DNA of 42,572 nt from UBA493 sp035655435. Lineage in GTDB: Archaea; Iainarchaeota; Iainarchaeia; Iainarchaeales; Iainarchaeaceae. The notes below the pieces were generated by a model. It ran no database searches, was not told the DNA's origin, and was given only the letters and a program-made list of their open reading frames with translations. Of the stretch, positions 29,207 to 37,275 are shown piece by piece (within the stretch, counting starts at the first letter, position 1; each line of letters starts with the position of its first letter). The stretch covers positions 1 through 42,572 of the forward strand of contig DASRUN010000001.1 in assembly GCA_035655435.1 (NCBI GenBank), in the 5' to 3' direction. Both the position numbers and the translations under genes were made by a program.

Positions 29207-30121
29207 ATGAAAAAGCACTTTCTAGTTCTTGGTGTCGTAGCGCTGCTTTTTTTGTCTGGCTGTATTGGAGGCAATACAACCAACTCGAATCAAAATAATC
29301 CTATAAATGCAGAAGCCAATACTCAAGCAAATGGCATAAATTCCGGCGGAAACACAAACAATAATTCCGATGCGCGACTTTGTTATAAAGGCGCCATGAT
29401 TACCCAGGAAGTTTCGGCAACTCCTTCGGCACCCGAGTTTGAAATAATGAGAAATTACAGAAAAATAAACTTTGAAGGAATTCAGTCGAATGGGAAATGC
29501 AAAACCACAATAGAGATGTCCGGAGAAAAAGGAATTACAAATGAATTCGAGACATTTGAACTTTTGTACTCTCTAAAAAATGCCAGGCCAGAAGATTATA
29601 TAGTAACCAATACAACCAATGGGGAAACCCTAAATTATTATTCGGCAAACGTTGTCACGAAAATCACGAACAGCTCTGGGGAAATAATTTTTGAAGACGA
29701 AGACCCGTTTGACATTGAAACACTTACAAATCCCCCCACAAATTCCGAGTATGCAAAATTATGGAATGGTTTACCATTATTTATTGAGTTAGAACGCGCC
29801 CAAATATCTGTTTTCCTAGTCGTTAGAGGAGGCTATAAAATTGCACCCAATTGGTGTTCGCCTGAGGGACATGCAAAATACGATGACACACCAACAACTG
29901 CTAATATAGTTGACGGAATTTGCATTGTGAATTTTACTGAAACTCCAAATAGCGCCAGCAGCGGGAATTATGACATCTTCTTCCCTGCTTTTGAATATGA
30001 ATTGTCCCCTCTTGAAACTCAGCTGGAATTCGACAGGGGAGTTACCAGGTATAAAACAACAAAAATTTACAGGAACAACGTGACACTTGTCGAAACATTT
30101 GATTTAAGAGAATTGCAATAA
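29207..30121 (+). CDS. lipoprotein, 304 aa, unknown
   Basis: A signal peptide with a lipobox (LLFLSGCIGG, Cys19) indicates a lipid-anchored exported protein. A linker rich in Asn, Thr and Gly (residues about 22-55) precedes a beta-rich domain. Paired cysteines occur in the folded part: Cys59 and Cys98 near the start, Cys237 and Cys258 later. Many N-x-[ST] sequons (NTTN, NSSG, NFTE, NNVT) would allow N-glycosylation. No enzymatic motif is seen. It is transcribed divergently from the transglutaminase-like gene. Confidence 0.75.
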   Translation: MKKHFLVLGVVALLFLSGCIGGNTTNSNQNNPINAEANTQANGINSGGNTNNNSDARLCYKGAMITQEVSATPSAPEFEIMRNYRKINFEGIQSNGKCKTTIEMSGEKGITNEFETFELLYSLKNARPEDYIVTNTTNGETLNYYSANVVTKITNSSGEIIFEDEDPFDIETLTNPPTNSEYAKLWNGLPLFIELERAQISVFLVVRGGYKIAPNWCSPEGHAKYDDTPTTANIVDGICIVNFTETPNSASSGNYDIFFPAFEYELSPLETQLEFDRGVTRYKTTKIYRNNVTLVETFDLRELQ

Positions 30122-30127
30122 AATAAC

Positions 30128-30967
30128 TCACAATTTCTCAAACGTCTTCTGCAGCATCATTGCATCTTCTTCAATGTTTGGGGATTCGCAAACTAAAACT
30201 CCGTGGGCATCGAAATCTTTTAACACTTGCAGAACATCTTTGTAATTCATGTCGGAATCTTTGAAAATCAAATGATTTTTTTCTCCCTTTGGACCGTAAT
30301 TGATTCCACTCAAATGAATGTGCATGTTTTGAATTCCGGTTTTTCCTAATTTTTTTTCAATCAATTCCATAACCTGTTCGAATTCAGCTTTTGTATTGTA
30401 TTTTCCGTTTGTGCGCGCGTGCAAATGAGAAAAATCCACAACAGGAAGAACCTGATCGAACTCAGCACTCAAATCAACCAATTCATCAATCGAACCGAAT
30501 TGAGTCGGCTTTCCGGTTGTTTCGGGCCTGATCCAAACTTTCAAATTATTTTGTTTAACTTCTTCCAAAATTTTTTCCATTTCTTTTTTCACATTCGAAT
30601 AAACCGACGCAGGTTCTTGCCCCAAATAAAACCCCGGATGAAAACAAACAGAGTAACCTCCACACGCATCCAAAATTTTTGCCGATTGCATTATTCGACT
30701 TCTTGACGCACCTTTTTTTTGAGGTTCAATTGCATTGAGGTTAATGAAATACGGAGCGTGGCAAGTTAGAACGATTTCTTCCTCTTCCGCAATTTTTTTT
30801 ATTTCAGGAGCTTTCTCTTTTGAAATATTAACCGAGTGAACAAACTCCAATTCCATAGCGCCAAGACCTAATTTTTTTGTTTGTTTAATCCCGTTTCCGG
30901 TATCGCGCGGTTTGGTGCTGAAAGGAATTCCGGCCGGAGCAAAGAGAAGTTTTTTGGGTTGAATCAC
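30128..30967 (-). CDS. endonuclease IV-like (AP endonuclease family 2) TIM-barrel protein
   Basis: The 279-aa form begins (GTG 30967) with IQPKKLLFAPAGIPFSTKPR. The ATG at 31012 is excluded because the TATA CTTTTTAAAG at about 30992-31001 would lie inside the coding sequence. Barrel strands and metal ligands follow the endonuclease IV plan: AMELEFVHS, LTCHAPYFINL (His), SVCFHPGFYLG (His), WIRPETTGKPTQFG (Glu), VVDFSHLHAR (Asp and His), MHIHLSGINYG (His) and VLVCESPNIEED (Glu). It probably cuts DNA at abasic sites. Some archaeal members are of unproven specificity. Confidence 0.82.
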   Translation of the reverse strand: MIQPKKLLFAPAGIPFSTKPRDTGNGIKQTKKLGLGAMELEFVHSVNISKEKAPEIKKIAEEEEIVLTCHAPYFINLNAIEPQKKGASRSRIMQSAKILDACGGYSVCFHPGFYLGQEPASVYSNVKKEMEKILEEVKQNNLKVWIRPETTGKPTQFGSIDELVDLSAEFDQVLPVVDFSHLHARTNGKYNTKAEFEQVMELIEKKLGKTGIQNMHIHLSGINYGPKGEKNHLIFKDSDMNYKDVLQVLKDFDAHGVLVCESPNIEEDAMMLQKTFEKL

Positions 30968-31088
30968 GAAAAAGAAATAACACTGATGTTCTTTAAAAAG
31001 TTGGGAAAGCATTTAAAATCTAAACGGTGCTTAATCTGAATGCAATTTTAGATATGCCAATGTTCAAAAATTGAGGAGAGTGCGTGCA

Positions 31089-31478
31089 ATGTCTGACAAC
31101 AAAAAAATGCAGGAAGAGACCGTAGAAGCCCAGGAAACGGAAGAAGAACCCCTTATAGATGAGTCAAAACTTCCCTTTCCAAGAGCAACAATAGTAAACA
31201 TGCTCAGAAAACACTTAAGCAAGGGAAAACAAATCAAGGGACAGGTTAAGGATGAAATGAACATTTGGCTAGGCAAAATGGTTGAAAGAATAGCCCACAA
31301 AATGGACACTTATCCATACACCTATGTTGACGGAGCAATGCTAAGAGAAGCAGTTGAACCTTACGAAAACATCCAGGACATTGACAAGGAAAAAGAAAGG
31401 ATAATCAAACAACTTGAAGCAGTAAAGGCTGCATGCGATGTTCTGATCTTAGAAGTTGATAGAAAGTTTGTGAAATAA
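31089..31478 (+). CDS. histone-fold-like conserved archaeal protein
   Basis: The 129-aa form begins MSDNKKMQEETVEAQETEEE at ATG 31089; ATG 31071 is possible. After an acidic tail of about 30 residues, the core LPFPRATIVNMLRKHL, VKDEMNIWLGKMVERIAHKM and PYTYVDGAMLREAVEPYENI looks like helix 1, long helix 2 and helix 3 of a histone fold. A coiled C-terminal helix follows (KERIIKQLEAVKAACDVLI). I recall similar archaeal proteins but cannot name the family. The TATA-like CATTTAAAATC near 31011-31021 is upstream. It is followed by a small acidic gene in the same direction. Confidence 0.6.
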   Translation: MSDNKKMQEETVEAQETEEEPLIDESKLPFPRATIVNMLRKHLSKGKQIKGQVKDEMNIWLGKMVERIAHKMDTYPYTYVDGAMLREAVEPYENIQDIDKEKERIIKQLEAVKAACDVLILEVDRKFVK

Positions 31479-31498
31479 TTTTTTCGGAAGTGAAAAAA

Positions 31499-31696
31499 AT
31501 GGGAAAATTAAAAGATACCGGATATGATAAAAAGAAAAAGCCAACACGCGCAAACGACCCCTATGATAATGAGGATGTCGAAGAGCAAATGGAAGAAGAT
31601 GAAATAAAACCTGAAGAAGCCGGATTCATGGAAGGTTATAACGAAAAACAAAGAAAGGACAAAAAATTCAAGGACATTTTAGAGGAAAAGGATTAA
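31499..31696 (+). CDS. small charged protein, 65 aa, unknown
   Basis: The product begins MGKLKDTGYDKKKKPTRAN, has an acidic middle (EDVEEQMEEDEIKPEE) and ends with AGFMEGYNEKQRKDKKFKDI. The segment EEAGFMEGYNE resembles a short motif seen in several small archaeal proteins of unknown role. GTG at 31490 is an alternative start. It lies 20 bp after the histone-fold-like gene, probably in the same operon. It ends in a 4-nt overlap with the convergent kinase-like gene. Confidence 0.6.
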   Translation: MGKLKDTGYDKKKKPTRANDPYDNEDVEEQMEEDEIKPEEAGFMEGYNEKQRKDKKFKDILEEKD

Positions 31697-32271
31697 TTCA
31701 AAAAATAACTTATTTTTTCCTTTAAAATATTTTTCACTTTCTTTGCCGCGCTTGAGCGCGGATTAAAAAAGAAAAAGCCCATTAATTTTGAAACGTTTTT
31801 CGGTTTCCTCAAATAAGACGCTTTTTCAAAATCAATTATAACGGGCTTATTATTTTTCACAATAATATTCCTTCCCCTGCCCATTAGCTGCCCATGATCC
31901 AAACCAATTTCATCCAATTTTTTTGCCTGGGAAAATAATTCTTTCAAAAAAGAAAAAAGATTTTTTTGTGAGACATTTGTCTCAAAAAACCATTTGTCAA
32001 AAGTAATCCCTTCAACAAATTCCATCAATACAACCGAATCCTTTTCATCAAAAGAAACAAGTTTTGGACCGATATTCACAGAATTCGCAAGCCTGAGATT
32101 TTCAGCTTCGCGCCTAACCATTTGTTTTCTATTTGATTTTTCGCGCAGAACTTTTGCAACAAATTTTTTATTTTTAGAATTTTTAACAAGGTAAATGTAA
32201 GAAGTCCATCCTTTGGAAATTTGTTCAACAAGAACAAGATTTTGCTTTTCAAGAAAAGTTTCAAGCGGCAT
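31693..32271 (-). CDS. RIO/Bud32-like protein kinase, divergent
   Basis: A 192-aa small kinase-fold protein beginning MPLETFLEKQNLVLVEQISK. ATG 32271 fits a leaderless message from TTTTAATC near 32297. Kinase landmarks are the glycine loop region ISKGWTSYIYLVKN, lysine in KFVAKVLREK, glutamate in RREAENLRLAN, the hinge VVLMEFVEGITFD, the catalytic loop GLDHGQLMGRGRNIIV, and the metal-binding VIIDFEKAS. The catalytic loop keeps the asparagine (GRNI), but the usual HGDL is HGQL with the Asp before the His, so activity is uncertain. A copy of the TGAGACATTTGTCTCA palindrome lies inside the gene (31969-31984). Confidence 0.75.
   Translation of the reverse strand: MPLETFLEKQNLVLVEQISKGWTSYIYLVKNSKNKKFVAKVLREKSNRKQMVRREAENLRLANSVNIGPKLVSFDEKDSVVLMEFVEGITFDKWFFETNVSQKNLFSFLKELFSQAKKLDEIGLDHGQLMGRGRNIIVKNNKPVIIDFEKASYLRKPKNVSKLMGFFFFNPRSSAAKKVKNILKEKISYFLN
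31969..31984. repeat. 16-bp palindrome TGAGACATTTGTCTCA, copy 2
   Basis: Identical to 16543-16558, but inside the kinase-like coding sequence, where it encodes ETNVS on the minus strand. Confidence 0.6.
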
Positions 32272-32304
32272 TATAAAAAAAAGAAGAAAAGGGATTAAAA
32301 GCAC

Positions 32305-32565
32305 TTATCTAAAAGTGCTTTCATCCACTTCCAAAAATTCATCCTCGGTTAGATTCGAATTTTCAAGCATCGAATCAAGCTCGGAAATTTCCGAATCGAT
32401 TGAATCAATTTCCTCTTGAGTTTCGCTTGCATTAACTCCTGTTGAATCCGATCCTTGAGAGTCGTCCAAAGGAGTTGAATCTGTTTGTGTGCTTTCCTGT
32501 TGACTCACACATCCTGAAAGGATGAGCGAAAAAACAAAGAAGCCTATGAGAATTTTACTCTGCAT
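32305..32565 (-). CDS. small acidic lipoprotein
   Basis: The 86-aa form starts MQSKILIGFFVFSLILSGCVSQQ, a signal peptide with lipobox LSGC (Cys19). The ATG at 32565 overlaps the end of the upstream gene by 11 nt. The mature part is Ser/Thr/Asp/Glu-rich, with DSTPLDDSQGSDSTG and EEIDSIDSEISELDSMLE, probably an unstructured linker then a short coiled coil. It is encoded with the acidic exported protein and probably shares its location. Confidence 0.7.
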   Translation of the reverse strand: MQSKILIGFFVFSLILSGCVSQQESTQTDSTPLDDSQGSDSTGVNASETQEEIDSIDSEISELDSMLENSNLTEDEFLEVDESTFR

Positions 32566-33712
32566 TCTCATCACCCTCATTTTCATTCTCTTCTTCATCT
32601 TCTTCCTCTGATTCATCTTCGTCTTCAGAATCATCTTCCAACTCAGACCCCTCATTGACGGAAGCGTTTAATTCCGCTTCTGTTTCAACACTAACTTCTC
32701 CCTCAGATTCGAGCTCGCGCGTAGCCTTGAACATTGCCTTCATGAGCCTGAAATCTTTTATGAGCTGATGATTCATTCTTTTGAGAGTGTTATGTGCTTC
32801 CCTCAAAACAGCCAAAGCATCTTCCCTTGTTTCCGCTGCATCGAGATCGGCTTCAAGTTCAGCGTGAACCTCCTTGAATTTTTCTATGTCCGCATTGAGC
32901 TTGTCAAGCCCTTCTTGAAGCGTGTTTGTGTCCTTTCCATCAGCCTCAAGCCTTACAATCATAGCGGCGATTCTTTCGGAAAAAGTTTCAGCCTTGTTAA
33001 TAATGCCGTTAATTGCATTGTTCAGCCTCACTCCAATATTTTTCTGCAAAAGAAGCCTTTCCTCTTTCCAGAAATCTTTGATTTCTTTTGAGATTTCAAT
33101 TAACATTTCCCTTGAAAGATCTCCAGATTCCAATTCAGCTTTGATGCCTTCAAAGAACTCTATTGAAACGCCTATATCTTCCGGCGCATTTTCATGCCCT
33201 GAAATTGCCTCAAGCCTGTGAAGAATTGCATTAACCTGGTTCAAGAGAACCTGTTGCGATTTTCCTCTCAGCTCGTCTCTCAATTTATTTTTATCCTGGG
33301 AATTGGCATTCTTCAGTCTTTCTCTTAGAGCATTAAAATCCGACATATGCTCTCTCGCCATGTTTCGGTCTGCCAAATATTCATGCCTGCTTTCTATTAT
33401 TCTATCTCTTTGCGCCTGAAAATTTTCCCTGGCGTTCTCAAGCCTTTCTTTTATTTCGGCAGATATTGCCCTATTTCTTTCCCTATGGTTATTTCCTTGA
33501 TCTGAATCCGAATCATTTTCATCAGAATTAGATCCTCTTCTAATGTCCACGTTTGTTCTGGCAGTGGCGCCCACTTTATTCAAATCTCTTATTTGAACTC
33601 CAACGCGCGTTTCATTTTCCGCATCGTTTTCATTACCATCATCCGCAACAGCAAAACCCGACATTAACATTATCAATGCCAGTGCAATTGCAGGAAACAT
33701 TTTCAATTTCAT
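32555..33712 (-). CDS. exported acidic coiled-coil protein
   Basis: The 385-aa form starts MKLKMFPAIALALIMLMSG. Signal peptide ends near AVADDG. ATG 33712 has the Shine-Dalgarno GGAGGTGTG upstream; the frame start at 33730 would bypass it. The mature protein is helical: AEIKERLENARENFQAQRDR, RLEADGKDTNTLQEGLDKL and ALAVLREAHNTLKRMNHQL are heptad-like. It ends in a very acidic tail of about 50 residues (SEDEDESEEEDEEENENEG). Proteins of this plan are frequent in DPANN genomes, without known function. TATA CTATTTAAAC at about 33788-33797. The downstream lipoprotein gene overlaps it. Confidence 0.75.
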   Translation of the reverse strand: MKLKMFPAIALALIMLMSGFAVADDGNENDAENETRVGVQIRDLNKVGATARTNVDIRRGSNSDENDSDSDQGNNHRERNRAISAEIKERLENARENFQAQRDRIIESRHEYLADRNMAREHMSDFNALRERLKNANSQDKNKLRDELRGKSQQVLLNQVNAILHRLEAISGHENAPEDIGVSIEFFEGIKAELESGDLSREMLIEISKEIKDFWKEERLLLQKNIGVRLNNAINGIINKAETFSERIAAMIVRLEADGKDTNTLQEGLDKLNADIEKFKEVHAELEADLDAAETREDALAVLREAHNTLKRMNHQLIKDFRLMKAMFKATRELESEGEVSVETEAELNASVNEGSELEDDSEDEDESEEEDEEENENEGDENAE

Positions 33713-33734
33713 ATTATCACACACCTCCAAAAAT

Positions 33735-33754
33735 GTTTTTTCTCGAAAGAAAAA
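33735..33754. repeat. inverted repeat in the leader of the acidic coiled-coil gene
   Basis: TTTTTTCT-CGAA-AGAAAAAA lies between the promoter (about 33790) and the ribosome site of the minus-strand gene. It would form an 8-bp AT-rich hairpin in the mRNA leader. Confidence 0.5.
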
Positions 33755-33915
33755 ATTTTCACTGCAACAATTGCAGCCTTTTTTGTTTAAATAGATTCTT
33801 TCCGCCTTCGGAAATTTAAACCTTTACAAAAGATATTTTTCGAAAATAAAGCTTTACGAGGGTTTTTCACCGATTGGAAAGGAATTTAAAGAGTTTTTCA
33901 GAGAAATAAGACCGA

Positions 33916-34725
33916 ATGAAAGCACTCACACTTGTTTTTCTAATATTACTCTCATTGCAGGCAAGCGCCGCAACAATCTCCGGAACCGCATTCGAGTGGT
34001 TCACATTGGAGGCACGCGAAGACATCATCCTTGAAATCAACACAGTTCCAAAGCAGACTCTTGTTTCCGGTTCGGGGGATTACTCTTTCACTGTAAATGA
34101 CGGAAATTATACTCTCAAGGCGTATTACTTTGAAGAAAATATACTGCGTTATTATGCCGAGGAGGAAATCCTTGTTTTGGAGGACGGAAACTTTAACGTT
34201 GACCTCATAATGTTCCCGCCGCTCGAGGGAAACGATTTTCTTTTAGAGGATTTTACGGAATTAAACGATCTTCCCGAGCTTGAAGAGGAAACAAAACCAA
34301 CAGATTTTGACTCGGCAATTGCAGGAATAATTTTAGCGGCAATTGCATTTGCGCTTATTTTTTTCGGCGCGCGGAAAATAACAAAAGCCGTAACGGGGAT
34401 TGATTCGAAAAGGATTACGGTTGAAGAAAAAATTGAAATGGAAAAAGAATTTTTTTCCGGAAAAAGCGAACAAAAAGAAAATGAAATTTCAGCAAAAAAT
34501 GAAACTTCAGAAAAAAATAAAATCCAAAATGAAATGAATTCAGAGCTCTCGGAAACGCTTGAAATCCTGAAACGTTATGGGGGAAGAATGACGCAAAAAG
34601 AATTGCGCGAAAAGCTTCCTTTCGGCGAGGCAAAAACCTCTCTCATAGTTGCGGAACTTGAAGAAATGGGAAAAGTAAAGAAATTCAAAAAAGGAAGAGG
34701 GAATATTATAGTGTTGAAAAATTAA
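33916..34725 (+). CDS. membrane-anchored protein with cytoplasmic winged-helix domain
   Basis: The 269-aa protein looks like a one-component membrane sensor. Residues 1-18 are a signal peptide. An extracytoplasmic beta-sandwich (about 19-100, with SGSGDYSFTVNDGNYTLKAY) resembles carboxypeptidase-regulatory-like domains. An acidic linker, a membrane helix at about 137-158 (AGIILAAIAFALIFFGARK), a charged coiled linker, and a C-terminal winged helix at about 210-269 follow (LEILKRYGGRMTQKELREKL, then KTSLIVAELEEMGKVKKF). The HTH would face the cytoplasm. Targets are unknown. TATA GGAATTTAAAG near 33889-33898 makes the message leaderless. Confidence 0.75.
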   Translation: MKALTLVFLILLSLQASAATISGTAFEWFTLEAREDIILEINTVPKQTLVSGSGDYSFTVNDGNYTLKAYYFEENILRYYAEEEILVLEDGNFNVDLIMFPPLEGNDFLLEDFTELNDLPELEEETKPTDFDSAIAGIILAAIAFALIFFGARKITKAVTGIDSKRITVEEKIEMEKEFFSGKSEQKENEISAKNETSEKNKIQNEMNSELSETLEILKRYGGRMTQKELREKLPFGEAKTSLIVAELEEMGKVKKFKKGRGNIIVLKN

Positions 34726-35084
34726 TTTCTATTAGCTTTGTTTGGATCGGTTTTTGGTTTAACATAACTTGGACTTTTTTCTGCCTCTCGCACATTAAAT
34801 TTTTTTATAGATTTCACCAATCGGTTAATTTCAAATTCGGTATCCGGCCCTAATACCAAATTTCCTTCATTAAATTTGAATCCTTCACTCTCCAAAAATG
34901 TTTTAAGTTTATAAAAATCCTGAAATCTATGAGATGGACGAGAAACATATGAAATATTTTTCCTATCTTTAGTCAGCAATTTATAAAGAACATCAAGTGT
35001 AAAAGTGGAATCCGAATTAAACACTGGTGAAATAGACAAGTGCTCTTTACCGCGTCGCCTATTTGGAGTGGCAGATTTGGGCAT
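34722..35084 (-). CDS. hypothetical protein, 120 aa
   Basis: Not recognised. Basic N-terminus MPKSATPNRRRGKEHLSISP, then a folded part (STFTLDVLYKLLTKDRK, RFQDFYKLKTFLESEGFKF) and a loop NLVLGPDTEFEINRLVKS that looks like a small helical or winged domain. The end is basic and Pro/Lys-rich. TATA AATATAAATT at about 35103-35112 gives a leaderless start at 35084. The gene overlaps the convergent membrane HTH gene by 4 nt. Confidence 0.6.
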   Translation of the reverse strand: MPKSATPNRRRGKEHLSISPVFNSDSTFTLDVLYKLLTKDRKNISYVSRPSHRFQDFYKLKTFLESEGFKFNEGNLVLGPDTEFEINRLVKSIKKFNVREAEKSPSYVKPKTDPNKANRN

Positions 35085-35134
35085 ACAAAACTAATGTTGT
35101 TCAAATTTATATTATTGCTGAAAAGCTAAAAAAG

Positions 35135-35476
35135 TTATTTGTTTATTCTTTTATTTGGAGCACTCCTGCGCTGTTCCCCTGCCTGAGATGTCCCTTTGTC
35201 AAACTTTCTTCGTTCGTGTTTATTTTTACGTTGTTCAGTAATCCCTTTTCTACGATCCTCATAATACCCTAAAAAATCGCTGCTTTCCACTTGATTGGTA
35301 GAACTACGTCCAGCAGAGCGTCCAAATAGCAAGTTGGCTTGTGTGGGCTTGTCAAAGCCACTTGTTTTTTGACTATGTAATATTTCAAACTGAGGAACCT
35401 CAGTAAAATGAATTCTGTTTTCTGGTGACAATGTTCTATTTGTATTTCTTCTATCTCCGGGGCGTTTTTTCGGCAT
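35135..35476 (-). CDS. hypothetical basic, probably disordered protein, 113 aa
   Basis: Not recognised. The protein is rich in Arg, Lys, Asn, Gln and Ser, with MPKKRPGDRRNTNRTLSPEN at the start and repeated RR/KR clusters in the tail (QRKNKHERRKFDKG). No cysteine, signal or membrane segment. A strong TATA TTATATAAG at about 35493-35502 precedes the ATG by about 20 nt, supporting a real leaderless gene. It may bind nucleic acid. It lies 50 bp upstream of the other small gene on the same strand. Confidence 0.55.
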   Translation of the reverse strand: MPKKRPGDRRNTNRTLSPENRIHFTEVPQFEILHSQKTSGFDKPTQANLLFGRSAGRSSTNQVESSDFLGYYEDRRKGITEQRKNKHERRKFDKGTSQAGEQRRSAPNKRINK

Positions 35477-35561
35477 TATCTAGAAATGTGTTCACTTATA
35501 TAAAATACCGCACGAATAAGCAAAACTCTACAACACGCATATCCATCAAGAAATTACCTTT

Positions 35562-35608
35562 ATAAATGCTTCATATCCAGCAATAAATATCACTAATTAT
35601 TTATAAAA
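35562..35608 (+). promoter_or_regulatory. thermosome promoter region, two TATA candidates
   Basis: CTTTATAAATG (about 35561-35571) would start a message with about 45 nt of leader that includes the Shine-Dalgarno AGGAGGGTG at 35620-35628. TTTATAAAAA (35600-35609) would start at about 35627, removing the ribosome site. The first is therefore the more likely main promoter. Confidence 0.5.
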
Positions 35609-35635
35609 AAAATCACTTTTAGGAGGGTGGATTTA

Positions 35636-37273
35636 ATGGCACAAGATCAGAATCAACAAGTAATGTTTTTGCCGGAAGGCTCAAAAAGAACAAGGGGAAG
35701 AGACGCCCAAAGAATAAACATTCTCATAGCAAGAGCGGTTGCTAACGCGGTAAAAAGCACGCTCGGCCCAAAAGGAATGGACAAAATGATTGTAGATGAT
35801 TTGGGAGACGTAATAATTTCAAACGACGGAGCAACAATCCTCAGCGAAATGAGCATTGAACACCCTGCCGGAAAAATGATGGTAGAAGTAGCCAAAACAC
35901 AAGATGATGAGGTTGGAGACGGAACCACAACAGCGGTTGTAATAGCCGGCGGACTTTTAGAAAAAGCCGAAAAATTATTGGATGACGAAATACACCCAAG
36001 CATTATCGTGAAAGGATACAGACTTGCCGCAATCAAGGCAAAAGAATACTACACAAACATTTCAGAAGACATAACAGTCAAAGACAAAAACACGCTCAAA
36101 CAAATAGCTGTAACATCAATGACAGGAAAAAGCGCTGAAGCAACAGAAGAATTAGCAGACATTGTAGTTAACGCAATTATACAAGTTGCGGTGGATGAAA
36201 AAGGAGTTACCGCAATCGAACTCGATGATATTAAAGTAGAGAAAAAAGTCGGCGGAAGCATTTCCACATCAGAATTGATCAGGGGAATTGTAATAGACAA
36301 AGAAGTTGTACATTCCGGAATGCCGAAAAAAATAGAAAACGCAAAAATCGCATTAATCGACGCGGCAATGGAAATCAAAAGCCCGGAAACAGACACCAAA
36401 GTACAAATCTCAGACCCGGATCAATTGCAGGCATTCCTCGATCAAGAAGAAAGAACACTCAAAGGAATGGTTGCAAAAGTAAAAGAAGCGGGAGCAAATG
36501 TAGTCATCTGCCAAAAAGGAATAGACGACATAGCACAATACTATCTTGCAAAAGAAGGCGTTCTTGCTGTTCGCAGAGTCAAAAAATCTGACATGGACGC
36601 ACTGGCAAAAGCAACCAACGCACGAGTTGTTTCAAGAATCAATGACCTAACATCCGCCGATTTAGGAAAAGCGCAATTTGTTTCGGAGAAAAAAGTTTCA
36701 GGAGACGCAATGGTTTTTGTCGAAGGATGCAAAAACCCGAAAAGCGTTTCACTCTTAGTAAGAGGCGGAACAGAACACGTTGTTGATGAAGCTGAAAGAG
36801 CAGTTCGCGACGCAATAGGAGCGGTAAGCTCGGCACTCAACACAGGAAAAATACTCTATGGAGGAGGAAGCTGCGAAATGGAAGTCGCAATGAGACTCAG
36901 AGGTTATGCAAAAACCGTTGGAGGAAGAGAACAACTCGCAATAGAAGCATTCGCTGACGCACTTGAAATAATCCCAAGAACATTAGCGGAAACCGCAGGA
37001 ATGGACACCATTGACACGCTCGTTGGATTAAGGAGCAAACACTCCGGAAAAGACGGCGTAACAATGGGAGTGAATGTTTTCGACGCAAAAATCGATGACA
37101 TGAAAAAAAATAAAGTTATAGAACCATTGAAAGTGAAAACGCAGGCCATAACATCCGGATCGGAAGTAGCAGAAATGCTCCTGAGAATAGATGACATAAT
37201 CGCAGGCTCAGGTAAAAGCAGACAACAGGCAATGCCACCAGGAATGGGAGGCATGGGCGGAATGGACATGTAA
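35636..37273 (+). CDS. thsA: thermosome subunit (group II chaperonin)
   Basis: A 545-aa subunit of the double-ring ATP-dependent archaeal chaperonin. ATG 35636 follows AGGAGGGTG; the GTG at 35627 lies in the ribosome site and is rejected. Landmarks are NAVKSTLGPKGMDKMIVDD (about 36-54), SNDGATIL, the ATPase motif DDEVGDGTTTAVVIAGGLLEK, GGTEHVVDEAERAVRDAIGA and YGGGSCEMEVAMRL in the second equatorial part, and the Gly-Met-rich tail ending GGMGGMDM typical of thermosomes. One subunit gene is seen here. Three hairpins follow the stop. Confidence 0.97.
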   Translation: MAQDQNQQVMFLPEGSKRTRGRDAQRINILIARAVANAVKSTLGPKGMDKMIVDDLGDVIISNDGATILSEMSIEHPAGKMMVEVAKTQDDEVGDGTTTAVVIAGGLLEKAEKLLDDEIHPSIIVKGYRLAAIKAKEYYTNISEDITVKDKNTLKQIAVTSMTGKSAEATEELADIVVNAIIQVAVDEKGVTAIELDDIKVEKKVGGSISTSELIRGIVIDKEVVHSGMPKKIENAKIALIDAAMEIKSPETDTKVQISDPDQLQAFLDQEERTLKGMVAKVKEAGANVVICQKGIDDIAQYYLAKEGVLAVRRVKKSDMDALAKATNARVVSRINDLTSADLGKAQFVSEKKVSGDAMVFVEGCKNPKSVSLLVRGGTEHVVDEAERAVRDAIGAVSSALNTGKILYGGGSCEMEVAMRLRGYAKTVGGREQLAIEAFADALEIIPRTLAETAGMDTIDTLVGLRSKHSGKDGVTMGVNVFDAKIDDMKKNKVIEPLKVKTQAITSGSEVAEMLLRIDDIIAGSGKSRQQAMPPGMGGMGGMDM

Positions 37274-37275
37274 AT

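Noticed and set aside
31746..31761. Inverted repeat CCGCGC-TTGA-GCGCGG
   Set aside because: It lies inside the end of the kinase-like coding sequence with no T tract, so a terminator or operator role is not supported.
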